Positions 33,330 through 40,389 of a DNA stretch of 64,000 bases are shown here, one piece after another. The translations under genes and the position numbers were made by a program. How positions within the stretch are numbered: the stretch's first letter is position 1; every line of letters begins with the position of its first letter. The notes under the pieces were generated by a model that saw only the letters and a program-made list of their open reading frames with translations, was not told the DNA's origin and searched no databases. The DNA comes from Halomonas lysinitropha (lineage in GTDB: Bacteria; Pseudomonadota; Gammaproteobacteria; Pseudomonadales; Halomonadaceae): assembly GCF_902500215.1 (NCBI RefSeq), contig NZ_CABVOU010000033.1, forward strand, positions 1 to 64,000, read 5' to 3'.

Positions 33330-34918
33330 TCTTGCTCCTGATGGTGACCGGCAGCGTCGTGCGTGCCTCCTGATGCCTGCGCATGGCGGGTCGTCTCGGC
33401 GAGGTAGCCCAGCAGATGCTGGCCCAGCCCTGCCACCTCCAGCTCCTCTGCTGCGGCTGCCGGCGAGGCTCCCTGGCTGCTGGACCAGATGAGATAGTCG
33501 GTCCGGCCATCGGGGGCGCCCAGCCGCCGGTAGAGATCGGCCATGATCGGGACATGATCCCCATACCAGCAGAGTAACCCCTGACGGGCGTGTCTATCCC
33601 GGGGGGTCAGCTGCTGCTGTAGGCTGGCCAGCATGCTATCGGCGTTGCTCAAGTGACGCAGGTAGATTCGTAGATCCGCCGTGTCGCCGGGGATGGTCGC
33701 TTCCAGCGGCGGAGCGTCTCGGGGTACCGGTCTTTCCAGGTGCAGCGGTCCATGGTTTTCCATCGTGATCACGAAGACGAAAAGGGGTCTATTATCCCCG
33801 TCATCCAGCAGGCTTCCAACCTTTTCAGCCACGGCGGCGTCGGCGATGTACTGGCCGTCGCGACGGGCAGGGTCGAAGGCGCGGATATCCAGGAATTCCT
33901 CGAAGCCGAGCCGCGGCATGACCCGGTCGCGCGCATAGAAGCTGGCCGGGTAGGGGTGCACGCAGACGGTGCGGTAGCCCAGGGCCCCGAGATGACTGGC
34001 CAGGGAGGGGATTCCCCGGCGGGCCAACTGGTGGTAGGGGTTAAAGCGATGAATGCCGAGCGCCCGCGGCGGGAGCCCGGTCAGGAAGGCGCACTCGGTA
34101 CGCACCGTGTTGGCGCCCCAGGCCGGGACCTGCAGCTGGCCATGGGCCAGCGCCTGGCGCTTGAGGGCGTCGAAGGTCATGAGCGGTTCGCCGGGCAGTT
34201 CGTGGCGCCAGCGGCGCGGGTCGAAGAAGGATTCGCTCTGCACGGCCACCACATGGGGCAGTCGCTGGGGATCCAGCGCGGCGGGTGCCGGCGCGGCGAA
34301 GGGGCTGTCGAGTCGCGAAACGTCCAGCGGGCGCCGGGCGCGCAGGCCGTAGGCCCAGAGGGCGGCGAATAGCCCCAGGTGGGCGAGGTCCTCCTGGGGT
34401 TCCAGCCGGCAGGGCGGCAGGCGCGGCAGGCCGAGACCGATCGCGGCCAGGGCGCCCGACAGCAGCAGGGCGATGGCCTGGAGGAAAACGATGGCACTCT
34501 GGCGGGCGGCCAGGGAGGGTTCGAGCCACAGCAGGGCGGCGATGGCCAGGGCGCCGGCGGTGCTGGCGGCGATGGCCAGGCCGATGCCGAAGAAGGGCAC
34601 GTAGAGCCGTGGATGCCGGATGGCATCGAGGAAGTACTCGAAGTCCTGGCAGATGAAGGGCTCGCGTAGGGTGGCGGCCTTGATGTTGCTGGACTGCACC
34701 ACCACCAGCTGCAGCGACGCGATGAATACCACGGCGAACCAGGGGCGCTGCAGCACCAGCAGGAAGAGGGTGAAGAGCAGGACCCAGCTGCCGATGTGCA
34801 CCGCCAGGGTGGCCCAGTGGCGGCGCCAGAAGGGGGTGACCGCTGGACGCAGCAGCCCTTCGATGACCAGGGTGAGCGCCAGCCCTGCCGCCAGCGGAGG
34901 CCAGAGGGCCGCGATCAT
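33326..34918 (-). CDS. membrane sulfatase-like phosphotransferase (LtaS/alkaline-phosphatase superfamily)
   Basis: A 530-aa protein. Residues 1 to about 190 hold about five membrane helices (ALWPPLAAGLALTLVIEGLL; WVLLFTLFLLVL; ALAIAALLWL). A periplasm-facing catalytic domain follows: VVAVQSESFFDP (first metal ligand, near 228), GANTVRTECAFLTG (candidate nucleophile Thr near 272), FVITMENHGPLH and WYGDHVPIM (Asp/His metal ligands near 452). Such enzymes transfer phosphoglycerol or phosphoethanolamine, or cleave sulfate or phosphate esters. The start is ATG 34918, overlapping the SDR stop (ATGA), and the stop overlaps the PKS start. In the rkp and wcb capsule clusters a membrane protein stands at this place, so a role in building or modifying the capsule lipid is likely. 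Confidence 0.8.
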   Translation of the reverse strand: MIAALWPPLAAGLALTLVIEGLLRPAVTPFWRRHWATLAVHIGSWVLLFTLFLLVLQRPWFAVVFIASLQLVVVQSSNIKAATLREPFICQDFEYFLDAIRHPRLYVPFFGIGLAIAASTAGALAIAALLWLEPSLAARQSAIVFLQAIALLLSGALAAIGLGLPRLPPCRLEPQEDLAHLGLFAALWAYGLRARRPLDVSRLDSPFAAPAPAALDPQRLPHVVAVQSESFFDPRRWRHELPGEPLMTFDALKRQALAHGQLQVPAWGANTVRTECAFLTGLPPRALGIHRFNPYHQLARRGIPSLASHLGALGYRTVCVHPYPASFYARDRVMPRLGFEEFLDIRAFDPARRDGQYIADAAVAEKVGSLLDDGDNRPLFVFVITMENHGPLHLERPVPRDAPPLEATIPGDTADLRIYLRHLSNADSMLASLQQQLTPRDRHARQGLLCWYGDHVPIMADLYRRLGAPDGRTDYLIWSSSQGASPAAAAEELEVAGLGQHLLGYLAETTRHAQASGGTHDAAGHHQEQE

Positions 34919-35691
34919 CCGCGGCTCCCGTAACCCACCAGCCGCACGAGACGCTGGGAGAGGCCGGCCGGCAGTACCGCCAGCCACCAGCAACCGAAGT
35001 TGAGCGGAAAGGGGAAGCTGAGGCGCGCGCGGTTGGCCTCGATGCCGGCCCGGATGACCCGCGCGGCCTTCTCCGGCGGCCACTCCCAGGGCTTGGGCCC
35101 GGGCATGGCATGGCATAGCCGTGAACTGACGTAGCCGGGCATGACTACGGTGACTCCGACGCCGTGGGGTGCCAGGTGCCCCCGCAGGGCTTCGCCGAAG
35201 GCCTTGAGGCCGGCCTTGCTGGCGCTGTAGGCGGGCGTGACGGGCAGGCCGTACCAGGCGGCCAGGGAGCTAATCAGCACCAGCTGGCCGGACCCCCGGA
35301 TGGCCATGCGCGGGGCGAGGATGTTGGCCATGGCCATGGGCACGCGCAGGTTGATGGCCAGCAGGTCGCTGACCTCCTGCCAGGGCTCCAGAGCGCCGGC
35401 AGGACCCACTCGGGTGTTCTGCCCGGCGTTGGCGATGACCAGATCGGGGAGGCCCGCGGCGCAGAGGGTCTCCAGCCAGGCGGCGAGGCTGGCGTCATCG
35501 GTGAGGTCGGCGGTGGCGACTTCGACCTTGGCGCCTTGTTGCCGACACGCTGCGGCCAGCGATTCCAGGGGCTCGCGGCGGCGGCCATGCAGGATGAGTC
35601 CGGTATCGGGGGCAGCGTAGGCCCTGGCCAGGGCGCCGCCGATGGCGCCGCTGGCGCCGGTGATCAGCACGCGGCGAGGGGTCGGGCTCAA
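34915..35691 (-). CDS. short-chain dehydrogenase/reductase (RkpH/WcbP-like)
   Basis: A 258-aa classical SDR: cofactor motif RRVLITGASGAIGGALA, VIANAGQNTR (NNAG equivalent), SSLAAWYGLPVTPAYSASKAG with the Ser-Tyr-Lys triad, and VMPGYVSS. A hydrophobic C-terminal stretch (LNFGCWWLAVLPAGLSQRLV) suggests membrane association, as in 3-ketosphinganine reductases. The only start that fits the operon is TTG at 35691, which overlaps the kpsS stop (TTGA). Between a PKS/AONS pair and the Kdo transferases it could reduce the 3-keto group left by the AONS; this is inference from the chemistry and context. Confidence 0.88.
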   Translation of the reverse strand: MSPTPRRVLITGASGAIGGALARAYAAPDTGLILHGRRREPLESLAAACRQQGAKVEVATADLTDDASLAAWLETLCAAGLPDLVIANAGQNTRVGPAGALEPWQEVSDLLAINLRVPMAMANILAPRMAIRGSGQLVLISSLAAWYGLPVTPAYSASKAGLKAFGEALRGHLAPHGVGVTVVMPGYVSSRLCHAMPGPKPWEWPPEKAARVIRAGIEANRARLSFPFPLNFGCWWLAVLPAGLSQRLVRLVGYGSRG

Positions 35692-36956
35692 GACAGTGTC
35701 TCCAGTTGCAGGTGCTCTGACAGCAGTCGCTCCAGTCGTGAACGCTCGGCGCCAAGCTCCCTGGCGGCGTTGGTCACGGCCAGCTCGATGCCGGTGCGGC
35801 AATAGAAGCCGCCGTTGAGCTGGGTGGCGTAGATGACCGTATCGCGAAAGCTGCGAAACAGCGCCTCGTCGGGCGGCGTCGGCACTCGCCAGAACTCGTC
35901 GAGGCTCGTCTGGTCGGTGAGCCCGGCGAGGTTGTAGATGGGGTCGCTCAACGCCAGGGTGGGGCGGCCGTGCTCCAGGGACACCAGGCCCACCGTGCTG
36001 TTGACGGTGACCGTGCCGGCGGCGTGGTGGAGCAGTGCCTCGAGATCGCCCGACTCCAGATAGACGATGCGCCCCTCGATGTTGTAGTAGCGCTCCAGTC
36101 GGCGGATCAGCCGCGCATGGTGGTCCAGCCCCATGTCGAGGGGGTGGTTCTTGATGCACAGCAGGGCGTCGCCGGGGGCATGCTCGGCGAAGGAGCCGAT
36201 GACGCACTCCATGACTTCCCGCATGTCGGTGAACGACGAGTGATGGCGTATCTGCGCGTCGGTGTTGAGCTGCAGCGGGAGCATGAAGTAGGGGCGCCGG
36301 CCCTCGATGAGCGTCCTGATGCGTTGCGCATCGTGGGGCTTCCAGAAGCGCAGCTGGGTGAAGCGCTTGGCATAGCCGGCATATTCCACGGGGGCGATGA
36401 TGGGGGCGTGGTTGCGGTAGTGGGGGAAGCGTAGCGGATTGCTCAGCCCGGCCAGGTGGTAGAGCACGTCGTGGGCGGCGCGGACGCGAAACGATGTACT
36501 GAAGCGGTGCGGCGCAGGCTGTTCGGGCAGCCGCCGGGCGGTTTCGAGGAACCACTGGGGGTTGCGGGGTAGCAGCGAATGGCCGTTGACGCCGTCACGC
36601 TCCAGGGTGATCCAGAAGGGACGGAAGTAGCCCTCCTCGAAGACATGGTTCCGGACGCCGGCCCGCCGGCCGCCGGTGATGGCGGGACGATGCACGGGGC
36701 GGCGATCGCCGAAGACGACCTGGTCGGTGATCGCGTAGCGTCGATAGAGCTCGTCGAGGAAGTCCGGAAGTGCCTCGAGACGTCCGCGGAAGGCGTGGAC
36801 GGGGCCTGTGTCGGGATGCCAGTAGAGGCTGTCGCCGGCATTGAAGTGAACCTTGACGACGCGATGTCCCTGCTCGGCCAGGCGGCGGCCGAGCTGCGGG
36901 TAGAAGGGGGAGCAGACACCCTGCAGGAAAAGAAAGGCGCGTCGCTGTGATGTCAC
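35688..36956 (-). CDS. kpsS: capsule beta-Kdo transferase KpsS-like protein
   Basis: A 422-aa protein beginning FLFLQGVCSPFYPQLGRRLA, with KVHFNAGDSLYW, VVFGDRRPVHRPA, MLPLQLNTDAQIRHHS, CIKNHPLDMG and VTVNSTVGLVSLEHGRPT, the KpsS pattern. In E. coli KpsS adds the first beta-Kdo to the lipid acceptor and KpsC continues the linker of group 2 capsules. GTG at 36956 follows the kpsC stop by one base; its 3' end overlaps the SDR start. Length is slightly above E. coli KpsS. The lipid it acts on here may be the PKS product; that is inference. Confidence 0.92.
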   Translation of the reverse strand: MTSQRRAFLFLQGVCSPFYPQLGRRLAEQGHRVVKVHFNAGDSLYWHPDTGPVHAFRGRLEALPDFLDELYRRYAITDQVVFGDRRPVHRPAITGGRRAGVRNHVFEEGYFRPFWITLERDGVNGHSLLPRNPQWFLETARRLPEQPAPHRFSTSFRVRAAHDVLYHLAGLSNPLRFPHYRNHAPIIAPVEYAGYAKRFTQLRFWKPHDAQRIRTLIEGRRPYFMLPLQLNTDAQIRHHSSFTDMREVMECVIGSFAEHAPGDALLCIKNHPLDMGLDHHARLIRRLERYYNIEGRIVYLESGDLEALLHHAAGTVTVNSTVGLVSLEHGRPTLALSDPIYNLAGLTDQTSLDEFWRVPTPPDEALFRSFRDTVIYATQLNGGFYCRTGIELAVTNAARELGAERSRLERLLSEHLQLETLS

Positions 36957-36957
36957 G

Positions 36958-38991
36958 TCAGTGTCTTCCCGCGAAAGCGTTGCGGTAGCGCCGATAGAGG
37001 CGCGTCTTCCAGGGCAGCCAGGCGTTCCGGGCACGCTGCCGCTCGAGCAGGCTGACCACCGTTTCGGCATTGCACAGCTGGCGGCTGTACGGGTCGACAT
37101 AGGTGGGATAGAGGAGCAGCGTGCCGGCGACCAGGGCGTCCAGAGAGAGCCGACGGCGGCGTCGTGGACAGCGCTGATGGTCGTCGGTGAGCCCCCAGCC
37201 GGCATAGAAGGGCAGACCGTAGGTTGTCACAGGCTTGCCGCGCAGTAGCGCCTCGAATCCGGTCAGGGAGCTCATGGTGTGAATTTCATCCACGACCTCG
37301 AGCAGTTCGGCGATGGGTATCTCGCCGAGCTCACGATCATACAATTGTTTGGCGGTTGTATCGAGGGCGCCGACGCGGGCGCCGCTGAGGACGTCCGGAT
37401 GCGGCTTGTAGATCACGTAAGCATCGGGATGACGATCACGCACGGCGGCGAGCAGCTCGGCGTTGGTGCGGATTACCGGCGAGCCGCGGGCGATGGAGGC
37501 ATCGCTCTCGACCTGGCCCGGGACCAGGATCCATGGCTTGTCGGTGGGCAGGTCGGGCAGGGGTTGTCCCGCCAGGTTGTACTTTGACAGCCTGAGTTCG
37601 ACCAGGCGCTGGCGTAGTCGAGCCGCGCGATGCAGCAGCGGGGTATCGAACTCGGCTTCGTTGAGCAGGTGTTCGAGGTCGCTGGGGTGCTGGGGATCGT
37701 AGTAGATGCCTTGGCTGTCGAGGACCAGCGACAGCGGGCGGGCGAGGTCCACGCCCAGCCCGACCGAGCGGATGAAGCCATCCTCCATGCGCCATAGCGC
37801 CAGGCCGCGCTCCCGGCAGCGCTCCTCCAGGGTGGTGTCGATGCGGTTTGACCACTCGAACACCCGTTCGCCGGGGACAGCGGCCCGGGCGGCGGCCTGC
37901 GCCGAGGCATGGTGACGCAGGCGAGCGCCGGGGCCGAGGAAGTCGCCGATGAAGCCACGCTTCCAGCGCGAGAAGCCTCCGGCATGCCAGCGGCCGGCGA
38001 GGCGCTCTTGTTGGCGCTTCTGGTCAGCGATCAGCTCGATAGTCTCCTCCAGGGAAGCGGCCTCCCCGGTATAGGGGTTGGCGTAGCGACAGTAGCGCAG
38101 ATAGGCGGCGGTAAACAGCTGCACCAGACTGCGCGACGGCTCGCGTCGAGCGCAAGAAAGGCGGTCATCCGTCAGCCCCCAGCCGGCGTAGAAGGGCAAG
38201 CCGTGACAGACCACTCGGCATCCCGCCAGCAGGGCTTCGAAGCCGAGCTGGCTGGTGACAACGTGAACGGTGTCGACGGCATCGAACAGGCACCAGGGGT
38301 TGAGATCCTCGGCGATCAGCCGACAACGGGGGTGCTGCTCGGCTGCCTGCAGCAGATGGCCCCGCTTGCTTCCGGCCACTACGTCCGGGTGCACCTTGAC
38401 CAGGATCTCGGCCTCGGGGTGCTCATCCAGCGCTCCCTGGAGCATGGTATGAAAGCGATCGGCGTCGGCCCCACCATAGTGGATCGAGGCATCGCCAGCC
38501 GTCTGGTCGACCACCAGCACTCGCCTGCGCTGGCTGGCGGGCAGGCTGCGGTCGGGGGCATGGTTGTACTTCGAGAGACGGTGGTGGCGGATCAGAGTCA
38601 TGCAGCGCTCGGCGCGCTGCAGCTCCGCCTCCCCGAACGGGGCCTCGAGGATCAGCTGCTCAAGGTCGGAGGGACGAGTGGCATCGTAGTAGATGCCCGT
38701 GGTGTCCACGATCAGGCTGTGAGGCTGATAGCCGTTGACGCCCAGTCCCCAGGAGCGCAGGAAGCCGTCTTCCAGCGCGACATAAGGAATACCGCGCTGC
38801 TCCGCCATCCGCCTGGCTTTCTGGCTGGTCGGCTTCAGCCCCCAGCCCAGAATGACATCCGGACGGCGCCAGAGCGTCAGCGGGCCAAAGCCTTGGTACT
38901 CGGTGAGACAGGCGGGGAGGAGGGATAGCCTGCGGATGCCGCGCGAGGCACAGGCGGCAAAAGGGAGTCCCTTACGGCTAGCGCTTTCCAT
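36958..38991 (-). CDS. kpsC: capsule beta-Kdo transferase KpsC
   Basis: A 677-aa protein with two homologous halves. The first has VILGWGLKPTSQKARRMA, VALEDGFLRSWGLGVNG, DTTGIYYDATRPSDLEQLI and VKVHPDVVAGSKRG; the second repeats the plan with RMEDGFIRSVGLGVD, DSQGIYYDPQHPSDLEHLL and YKPHPDVLSGAR, each followed by the TYGLPFYAGWGLTDD-type motif. In E. coli each half is a Kdo transferase of different linkage, together building the poly-beta-Kdo linker of group 2 capsules. ATG at 38991 has AGAGG four bases upstream; ATG 39021 is less likely. It is the first gene of the seven-gene minus-strand operon. No kpsMTED export genes are in the window. Confidence 0.95.
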   Translation of the reverse strand: MESASRKGLPFAACASRGIRRLSLLPACLTEYQGFGPLTLWRRPDVILGWGLKPTSQKARRMAEQRGIPYVALEDGFLRSWGLGVNGYQPHSLIVDTTGIYYDATRPSDLEQLILEAPFGEAELQRAERCMTLIRHHRLSKYNHAPDRSLPASQRRRVLVVDQTAGDASIHYGGADADRFHTMLQGALDEHPEAEILVKVHPDVVAGSKRGHLLQAAEQHPRCRLIAEDLNPWCLFDAVDTVHVVTSQLGFEALLAGCRVVCHGLPFYAGWGLTDDRLSCARREPSRSLVQLFTAAYLRYCRYANPYTGEAASLEETIELIADQKRQQERLAGRWHAGGFSRWKRGFIGDFLGPGARLRHHASAQAAARAAVPGERVFEWSNRIDTTLEERCRERGLALWRMEDGFIRSVGLGVDLARPLSLVLDSQGIYYDPQHPSDLEHLLNEAEFDTPLLHRAARLRQRLVELRLSKYNLAGQPLPDLPTDKPWILVPGQVESDASIARGSPVIRTNAELLAAVRDRHPDAYVIYKPHPDVLSGARVGALDTTAKQLYDRELGEIPIAELLEVVDEIHTMSSLTGFEALLRGKPVTTYGLPFYAGWGLTDDHQRCPRRRRRLSLDALVAGTLLLYPTYVDPYSRQLCNAETVVSLLERQRARNAWLPWKTRLYRRYRNAFAGRH

Positions 38992-39135
38992 GCAACCTCT
39001 GGCGTGGTTTCGTGCCGGCAACGATTAAGAGGCAGGTCAGTAATTTACTGACCTGCCTCCCAAGATATCGGTAGCGGGGACCGCTGATTCTAAAGCGATG
39101 GGGGGCCGATGACCGACGGTCATACCACCTAATAA

Positions 39136-39163
39136 AAAGTCGACTCCTACAAGAATCGGCTTT
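39136..39163 (-). terminator. second copy of the tRNA-fMet terminator hairpin
   Basis: A diverged copy, 104 bases from the first. On the minus strand it reads AAAGCCGATTC, then a short loop, then GAGTCGACTTTTTA, with one stem mismatch. It would act as a back-up terminator for transcripts running toward kpsC's promoter region. Confidence 0.7.
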
Positions 39164-39239
39164 CTCTATGTTTGGTGGCGGGGACCGCTGAATCTGAAAC
39201 GACAGGGAACCGATGACCGACGGTCATGCCGCCTAAGAA

Positions 39240-39267
39240 AAAGCCGACTCCCGCAGGAATCGGCTTT
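39240..39267 (-). terminator. rho-independent terminator of tRNA-fMet
   Basis: Minus-strand stem AAAGCCGA-T-TCC / GGA-G-TCGGCTTT with a four-base loop, followed by a T-run (TTTTT, continuing to 39236). It lies ten bases after the CCA end of the tRNA. Confidence 0.88.
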
Positions 39268-39276
39268 CTCAATGTT

Positions 39277-39353
<77 letters not shown>

Positions 39354-39367
39354 TCAACGTGTGGCGT

Positions 39368-39395
39368 ATTCTACAGGCTATTCGCCTTTGGTCAA
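39368..39395 (-). promoter_or_regulatory. sigma-70 promoter of tRNA-fMet
   Basis: On the minus strand TTGACC (39395-39390) and TAGAAT (39373-39368) are separated by 16 bases. The -10 ends 14 bases before the tRNA. Confidence 0.85.
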
Positions 39396-39449
39396 GGATT
39401 GATTTCAAACGCTCGTCCCGATGGCTCTTTCTGGTCCATACTCCCCGTA

Positions 39450-39467
39450 CTGTCACCGAGGTGACAG
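39450..39467. promoter_or_regulatory. 18-bp perfect palindrome upstream of phaB
   Basis: CTGTCACC-GA-GGTGACAG is a perfect dyad about 72 bases before the phaB start. It may be a regulator's operator; it lacks a T-run, so a terminator is unlikely. Which regulator binds cannot be told. Confidence 0.5.
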
Positions 39468-39538
39468 GCGAATGAACAAGACTGGTGATGGCCGGCCTGA
39501 CGCCACGCCACACGTCATGCATATCAGGGAGGTAATCA

Positions 39539-40285
39539 ATGACAACGCAAGCACCCGTCGCTTGGGTCACCGGTGGTACTGGTGGCATCGGCTCCGCGAT
39601 CTGCCGCACGCTCGCCAAAGAAGGTTATATGGTGGTTGCCGGCTACAATAACCCGGACAAGGCCAAGAAGTGGTTGGAAACTCAGAAGTCCGAGGGGTTT
39701 GACAACATCGATATTGCCGGGATCGATCTGGTCGACTTTGACGCCTGTGTGAAGGGGGTCAAGGAGATCGAGGAGAAGCATGGTCCTATCAGCGTGCTGG
39801 TCAATTGTGCCGGGATCACCCGGGACGGCACCCTGAAGAAGATGACATCGGATCAGTGGCACGAGGTCATCGACACCAACCTCAACAGCGTCTTCAACAC
39901 CTGCCGCAGCGTGATCGAGGGCATGCTCGAGAAGGGTTATGGCCGGATCATCAACATCTCGTCCATCAATGGCCGCAAGGGTCAGTTCGGCCAGGTCAAC
40001 TATGCTGCGGCCAAGGCGGGCATGCATGGCCTGACCATGTCGCTGGCCCAGGAGACCGCCACCAAGGGCATTACCGTTAACACGGTATCTCCCGGCTACA
40101 TCGCCACCGACATGATCATGAACATTCCCGAGAAGGTACGTGAGGCCATCCGCGAGACTATCCCGGTCAAGCGGTACGGGACGCCCGAGGAGATCGGTCG
40201 CCTGGTGACCTTCCTTGCCGACCAGGAGTCGGGTTTCATCACCGGCGCCAACATCGATATCAACGGCGGACAGTTCATGGGCTGA
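39539..40285 (+). CDS. phaB: acetoacetyl-CoA reductase
   Basis: A 248-aa SDR that reduces acetoacetyl-CoA to (R)-3-hydroxybutyryl-CoA with NADPH for polyhydroxybutyrate synthesis. It has the cofactor loop AWVTGGTGGIGSAICRTLA, VLVNCAGITRDGTLKKM, the Ser/Tyr/Lys region ISSINGRKGQFGQVNYAAAK and the PhaB-typical VNTVSPGYIATDM, with IDINGGQFMG at the C-terminus. GGGAGG precedes the ATG. The gene stands alone, without phaA or phaC. A strong hairpin follows it. Confidence 0.96.
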   Translation: MTTQAPVAWVTGGTGGIGSAICRTLAKEGYMVVAGYNNPDKAKKWLETQKSEGFDNIDIAGIDLVDFDACVKGVKEIEEKHGPISVLVNCAGITRDGTLKKMTSDQWHEVIDTNLNSVFNTCRSVIEGMLEKGYGRIINISSINGRKGQFGQVNYAAAKAGMHGLTMSLAQETATKGITVNTVSPGYIATDMIMNIPEKVREAIRETIPVKRYGTPEEIGRLVTFLADQESGFITGANIDINGGQFMG

Positions 40286-40334
40286 TCGCCCGATGGCCAC
40301 CCGTTCTCTGCCGACGGTGACCCCGGCGGCAGTC

Positions 40335-40368
40335 ATGACAACGCGAGGCGAGGGCCTCGCGTTGTCAT
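40335..40368. terminator. 15-bp perfect hairpin between phaB and the DUF349 gene
   Basis: ATGACAACGCGAGGC pairs perfectly with GCCTCGCGTTGTCAT around a four-base loop. The genes on either side converge here, and a stem this strong very likely ends transcription from one or both sides, although no long T-run follows. Confidence 0.7.
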
Positions 40369-40389
40369 GTCTATTGACAGGTTGCGTGC

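Noticed and set aside
36958-38991. Internal duplication in kpsC as a sign of misassembly or a fused gene pair
   Set aside because: Two homologous halves are the normal architecture of KpsC, and the length is standard.
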